Origin: Cymodocea nodosa
Taxonomy: Eukaryota; Streptophyta; Magnoliopsida; Alismatales; Cymodoceaceae
Direction: 5' to 3'
DNA length: 64,000 nucleotides
Assembly (NCBI GenBank): GCA_036874045.1
Contig: JAZBRI010000003.1
Coordinates: 1,376,501 to 1,440,500, forward strand
The translations under genes and the position numbers were made by a program. This document shows positions 60,001 to 64,000 of the stretch, in pieces (position 1 is the stretch's first letter; each line of letters begins with the position of its first letter). Under the pieces are notes generated by a model. That model saw nothing but the letters and a program-made list of their open reading frames with translations. It did not search any database and was not told where the DNA came from.

Positions 60001-63000
60001 TTAATGCATTTCAGAGTTTGCAATATGGTGAATATACATTCTATTTGATTTACCAAAATTTCAGAAATATGTGGTATCAATCTTTCAATCTCCATGTCCC
60101 AGTTGTAGAGTATATAACCAAGGACAGTGAAGTCAATTGGTTCTTTTCTTTTTTCATCCAATTGTATAGATCATTATTTCACTATTCGTTCCTAGCAGAT
60201 AAATGCAGGAGATACTGTGGACTCTGCTAATGTTGCAGCACCCTTGATTCCTGGAAATGCAAGTCTATTGGGGTAAGCAGAATTTGGGAGATTGGAAGAA
60301 ATATTTTTACTATGATTGGATCTCAAAGTGTTATTTACTTTCAGTTTTACAAACGTATATTGCATCTGTTCAATGAAGTTTTTTTTTCTTCCTTTTTTCC
60401 TTTGGCAACTGCTATGGATTCAGCTGCCGTATATTCACCATTCAACATGATAAATGAACTACTGTCATCAAAAGGGTTGTTAATTTGCTCACCCAAAGAA
60501 ATGTTTTCACTACCTTCTCTGTTCTTTGAGTAAGACAGTTGCAACTTGAAATCTTGAATATGCTTTGGTGCATCCGAAATTCTGAAGATTGATCATCTTA
60601 CTGTAATCCTTTAAACAAAATAAGTTTTGCATTTACAAAGTTTATGGAAAAGTCTATTCAGAATGTAAACCAAAAACAACTTAAGAGAAGGATTGAACCA
60701 CGAAAACAAATCTACAGGGTTTCTTTGGTCAAATCTTCCAACCTTTTCCAATTACAGTTGACTGCATGCCCTGTCACCCCACTGCACGACACTGTGTGGC
60801 TATCTATGCATGCACCTTAAAATGATTGCTTATTTTGCGCAAGTCATCTGGGCATGCTACAGTGATGGTGGAAGACAGAGGATGCAGCTTGCTGTTGTTC
60901 CAAACAAAACCATAAAAGCTCAAAAACTGAATTTTCTAGGATTCTCAAAAATATTCACAAGCAAACCATAAAGTTTGCCATAATTGTTTATCCTTGTTGA
61001 ATTTTAGTTTCAATGTCAGTTAAGCTAATTTCACTCACTAAGGTAAATAGGTTACGGAGCAGTGAAGCTGAATTTTGGTATTTATCATTTTTTTCCCATA
61101 ATTATTTTATGGAGAAATAAACAATACCCAAAATGCAGATGGGCAATGAGTTCTTTGACATTGAAGGGTAAATCTTCTGATCCTTCCTCAGCTAACACAA
61201 CCGGTTCAACAGTTACTTCTGCAACTTCAACTATTACTACAGGTGACTTTCTCGTTTGGTCAACTGTAGTTTTGATTTGTCATAGGTGTTTAATAGTGCT
61301 ATTTTAAATTTGAAACTCTTTTTCTTGAATTGGTATTGCTCCTTTAAATGTGTTCTGCTTGATTAAACTGGGCAAGGAAGATGATATGCTCATGAATGGT
61401 GCAACATGTCCCTTAATCACATCATACCTGACGCAAAGCATTTGCACTATGATTGATTACTATTCCTGACTATTTTCTCTTGAGAAAAGATGCCATAAAT
61501 ACTGGAGGTTCAAGTTTCCCTTTGATTCTCTTTTTGTTTTTTCAATAATACTGTTTTCATTCAAATTTGTTTAAGTTGGACGTTTTTGACACGGTCAAAA
61601 AAAGTAAATATAAAAGAACAGTCTTACATGTTGTTACCTTGTTAACAGTGATCACTGGACAAAAATTTTGTTCATTTTTATCTGGTAAATCGGATAACCA
61701 TTTTTTCATTCTTTCTTTCACTTATACATCCATATTGGATGGTCAAATTTTTATTCATGAAAAAGTAAAGATACAAGATGATCTTGTATTCATACTATAT
61801 GATTTTCATGCACCATTTGTGTCACTTCTGCATATAAGGTGTCTGAGCGGAACATCAGAAATCAATTTCTTGAAGCTAGTCTTCTGTTTGTACATTAATA
61901 AAAATATATTAGTATTTTTTCTAGTGATCCTTTTGGAAGTATTTATTCTTGTCAAACTTTGATATTACCTTTTTATTCATCAGCATGTTATTTCATCAAT
62001 TTATCATGCACGTGGACATGCATATACTCACAATTCTTGTGTATGGTCAACACAGTTGATATGTCAAATACTCTACAAGTAGATTCAAGTTCTGCCTCTG
62101 AATCGTTGGTCTCGGATCAACCAGCCCCATCTTCTCCAACATCAACTGATGGCTGGGGAGATCTTCAAAATGGGGCCCTCCATGAAGATCAAGGAAGTGA
62201 CAAGGATGGCTGGGATGATGTTGAACCTTTAGAAGACATGAAACCACCTCCCCAACTTGCAACCATACAAGCTGCTCAGAAACGGCCGGTTGTGCAACAG
62301 AAACCCCAAGGTAAAATTTAATCTTAAAAAATGTTTAATTATTTTTGATAGTCGTATCATTAATAAGTGAATAGAGGCAGGATAAGTACTGCTTGATTGT
62401 TTCTACTAACTAAAAGCTCCAATTCTGATTTGTAATGTAAAAATATTTTGTTTGGTACTTTATGTTATCTTCATCTTTTGTGTATTTTGGTGTTTCTACC
62501 TGTTCACTAATTTTGATTGTTAATGGTACGGTAATGCATACAAGACTATTGTGGAACACACGATCTTTTGTGCTCACTTCACGACATGCTGACTAATTGA
62601 TTGTTGCCTTGGGATAAACAGATTACACTGGGGGACTCTTCTAAGCTTCTATTATTGTCTGCTATTTTTCATTTTGTTTTAATGATAATAGTATTCTGGA
62701 ATGAATAACTTGATCTGTGAATATCCAATTATTCCTTCAACTTGCGTTGACATGGATGCATAATAACTCAATTTTATTTGAAACTCTATAATAACTTAAG
62801 TTTACATAGAATTTATTTATAGGTAAATTCTAGATTGTGGTTATGGATTTTGTGATAATGATTTATTGTTTCATATTATGTGCGTGTGTATCAGGAATAT
62901 AAGGTCATCCTTTTTGTAATTTTGATAGAAACTGCTACTAACACAAACAACTTTATTTGTTAGAACAATTAAGAATCCTAGTTGAAGATTACAGTTACTT

Positions 63001-63802
63001 CAATCCAACCTAACTGTAAATTAAATCACACAGATTTGGTATACCTTTTTTTGGATTTTTTAGTTTTGGACATACCCTGAGTGTCTGCCTTTTGGAATTA
63101 GAATAAAGTTATTTGATTGTTTCATTCAGAAAGAATGAAGGAATCCTAAATGTATCAACGTTTGTGCCTTTTTCAATATTGATGCCCATGATTGGTATGA
63201 ATTTACAATAAACGCAATTTATTCAGTAAGTGTAGCTTATTTTGGAATAAGTGTAGCATTTATTTTTTATGGATTTGTATATTCATCTCTCTAAAATTCG
63301 GATTTAATCAATCATTTATAAAAATGGGTTCTAAATGATGTTACCGGATCCAGTAGTAAATGTGATATACAATTGATCATATAATATGGGCTACAGAGTA
63401 TGATTTGGTTTCTAATGGTCACTTTGCCTTTCAGCTGCAAATCTTTCACGTCTAAAAGATACATCTATGATGGCAAAATCAGAGAATGATGATCTGTGGG
63501 GTGATATTGCTGCACCTGCTCCAAAAACTATAGCTAAATCCCTCCATGCAAAACCCTCATCTTTGCACAATGATGAAGACCTTTGGGGAGCTATTGCCGC
63601 AAACCCACCCAAAGTAACTTCAAGATCTATGGGAACGAAAATGGCAAAAAGTAGTGATGAGAGTGATCCTTGGGCAGCGATTGCTGCACCTCCTCCTGCT
63701 ACCAAGGTCAAGCCGTTGGCTTCTGGTAGAGGTAGAGCAAAGACTTCCCAACCTAAGTTGGGTGCCCAAAGGATAGATCGGACTTCTCCATCTGAATTGT
63801 AA
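39055..63802 (+). CDS. SCYL1: SCYL1/CTEXP-type pseudokinase with HEAT repeats, 825 residues, 21 exons
   Basis: Exons: 39055-39180, 41738-41836, 41924-42075, 45838-45910, 47742-47864, 48235-48343, 53183-53262, 53476-53557, 54028-54167, 54258-54368, 54494-54610, 54742-54831, 55780-55833, 57083-57157, 57352-57427, 57621-57720, 58438-58507, 60199-60272, 61139-61242, 62056-62310, 63435-63802; all in phase. Residues 1 to about 290 are a kinase fold without catalytic residues: HGN (152-154) replaces HRD and AFD (172-174) replaces DFG. Residues about 310-580 are HEAT/ARM helices (FFRKLPNLAEQ; LLPLLASALEFG; KSMLILAPKL; IRTNTTILLGNIASYL). The tail has DGWGDL and DGWDDV, three DxW units with Trp at 725, 754 and 783, and KLGAQRID near the end. 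It matches human SCYL1 and yeast Cex1 throughout. Family roles: tRNA export from nuclear pores and COPI-dependent Golgi-ER traffic. Introns are swollen by mobile-element relics. Confidence 0.93.
39757..40900 (-). mobile_element. LINE (non-LTR retrotransposon) 3' fragment in SCYL1 intron 1
   Basis: On the minus strand, 40890-40702 encodes LLCKWWWKWMKEKDSLCVKIL..KY, the hallmark just after the reverse transcriptase core in plant LINEs. Further on, around 40230-40120, VGTKVYQSKWAQTHDLACTLC resembles the terminal zf-RVT region. The frames carry stops and shifts, and no RT core is present, so this is a 5'-truncated dead copy. Its 3' end appears to be at about 39803-39757, a run of T followed by GACAAGGGTAAG, a word also found near 59790. 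Confidence 0.7.
42076..45837. other. SCYL1 intron 3 outside its minisatellite
   Basis: Very T/C-rich low-complexity sequence at about 43540-44160 gives several spurious hydrophobic frames. About 42800-42920 has paired ACATGTTGG/CCAACATGT words that can form hairpins. 43140-43530 is purine-rich and resembles eroded mobile-element sequence without a recognisable protein. Confidence 0.45.
44849..45345. repeat. Minisatellite, period about 106 bases, about 5 copies, in SCYL1 intron 3
   Basis: Units start at 44849, 44959, 45065, 45172 and 45267 (each opening with GATAG or GATAT), so lengths are 110, 106, 107, 95 and a partial. Each has a first part like CCTTATCATGTTGTC, a middle CAGCAATNATTGGAGCCAT-type block and a purine part AGAGGAGGTGGTGGAAGTGG. 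Copies are perhaps 65-75 percent alike by eye. The plus strand is G/A-rich, with stops in the frames I read. Confidence 0.75.
49640..52720 (+). mobile_element. Ty1/copia retrotransposon pol relic in SCYL1 intron 6
   Basis: In order on the plus strand: a protease-side word (VLDSSTSSYM, about 49940), a degraded pre-integrase region (about 50320), integrase (IHCDI..FRSLF and FVDDYSRVS, about 50480-50575), a reverse transcriptase block with FVDDILVIG and DYFLGIE (51748-51890), and RNase H (ANRKSTLGYCIYV..SLSSVKMEYKSMA, 52262-52384). The order protease, integrase, RT, RNase H defines the copia superfamily. In-frame stops and shifts break every segment, so it is dead. It runs in the same direction as SCYL1. 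A purine tract (GAGAGAGAGAG, about 52697-52709) marks the likely 3' end of the internal region. Confidence 0.85.
52849..53000 (+). mobile_element. LTR-like sequence after the copia relic
   Basis: AGATGCTCTAGTTTG followed by a purine-rich word and ATGCTAGAGTTATTATAC resembles the purine-tract/LTR-start junction of copia elements and is closely matched by a second copy at 58082. The end is not defined. Confidence 0.45.
54832..57082. other. SCYL1 introns 12 and 13 (around the 54-base exon 13)
   Basis: AT-rich. Two stretches of intron 13 (about 55950-56230 and 56780-56960) resemble each other: both contain AAATGCACTCATTT-type words and ATTACTTGG/ATTGCTTGG before A-rich text, suggesting an old duplicated repeat. 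No protein relic is recognised. Confidence 0.35.
58082..58270 (+). mobile_element. Copia LTR-like remnant in SCYL1 intron 16
   Basis: AGATGCTCTAGTTTGAGAGGGAGTGTTAGATATAA begins with a copia-style polypurine tract and LTR start (GAGAGGGAG then TGTTAG), followed by an AT-rich LTR-like body with TATAG and AATAAA-type words. It shares its first 15 bases with the LTR-like piece at 52849. A solo LTR or 3' fragment is likely. Confidence 0.5.
58508..62055. other. SCYL1 introns 17-19 (exons 18 and 19 inside)
   Basis: AT-rich. Intron 17 contains the LINE-tail-like word at 59766-59814. Intron 19 contains a 131-codon open frame (61567-61962) with no ATG at its start and no recognised similarity. Nothing else is supported. 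Confidence 0.4.
59766..59814 (-). repeat. LINE-tail-like word in SCYL1 intron 17
   Basis: TCTTATCTATTAAGA, then TTCACCTTACCCCTGTTAAAAAA, matches the end of the LINE fragment in intron 1 (39757-39803: TCTTATCTAATAAGA, then TTCAATCTTACCCTTGTCAAAAAA) with few differences. It is probably the 3' end of a related, mostly lost LINE on the minus strand. Confidence 0.45.
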
Positions 63803-64000
63803 ATTGGGGAAAAGAACAGGTACTATTTTTTGGTTCATGACATCTCGTCCTTTTCATTTCCCTTATAGATGTGTATTATTCTTTTTTGAAAATTTAAGTT
63901 GTATCTTTGCTGTAGTTTGTGATCAAGTATTTCCTTCTTTCCCAGTGGATAGTACTGGAAAATGTCTAATGGATTGAGTTGTACCATGAATGTCAAATGG
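63803..64000 (+). other. SCYL1 3' UTR, cut by the window edge
   Basis: T-rich sequence after the stop codon; no further gene begins before the edge. Confidence 0.6.

Noticed and set aside
1-64000. tRNA, rRNA, CRISPR or bacterial-type operons
   Set aside because: I looked for these but saw no convincing tRNA arms, rRNA blocks or spaced identical repeats. A tRNAscan/Rfam run would settle small RNA genes, which cannot be excluded by eye.

Overview
The window is nuclear DNA of a flowering plant. Genes have many GT-AG introns, coding exons are GC-rich at third positions inside AT-rich flanks, and several starts sit in GCCGCCATGG-like context. Together with the look of the C4H and lipid-transfer genes this suggests a monocot, probably not a grass; that is an inference, and no species is claimed. 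Exon joins below were worked out by hand from splice sites, reading phase and family similarity, not from transcripts.

Layout, left to right. 1-6715: the 3' half of an ATN1/STY-type (Raf-like) protein kinase gene, entering from the left. 9278-9833: a type 1 non-specific lipid transfer protein with an extra cysteine. 10487-10807: a decayed ATL-type RING-H2 gene. 11519-12037: an unrecognised GC3-rich reading frame. 12901-16047: a six-exon plant nuclear protein of unknown function with an NLS and an EAR-like motif. 16766-18622: a vicilin-like bicupin of the At2g18540 type behind a G-box/RY-like seed promoter cluster. 19654-24734: a type I membrane protein with a Trp/acidic tail and a uORF abutting its start. 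25632-28709, minus strand: a plastid-type TrhO/UPF0176 rhodanese (probable tRNA U34 hydroxylase). 33085-34953: cinnamate 4-hydroxylase (CYP73A, 505 codons), with TATA box and AC elements. 39055-63802: a 21-exon, 24.7-kb SCYL1/CTEXP pseudokinase with HEAT-type repeats (825 codons).

The spaces between genes and inside introns hold degraded mobile and repetitive DNA: a LINE fragment in SCYL1 intron 1, a roughly 106-bp minisatellite in intron 3, a Ty1/copia pol relic in intron 6, LTR-like pieces in introns 6 and 16, two foldback (MITE-like) elements and a roughly 32-bp minisatellite between C4H and SCYL1, and several microsatellites.

The genes do not form one pathway. Two have roles linked to tRNA (TrhO in anticodon modification; SCYL1/CTEXP in tRNA export and COPI traffic), and from memory their Arabidopsis counterparts (At2g40760, At2g40730) are also close neighbours, so this pair may be an ancient syntenic block. 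I found no new defence, biosynthetic or mobile system. The most useful oddities are the 29-residue DxW repeat tail and extended C-terminus of SCYL1, the uORF stop/start overlap, the nine-cysteine LTP and the acidic insert in the rhodanese domain.
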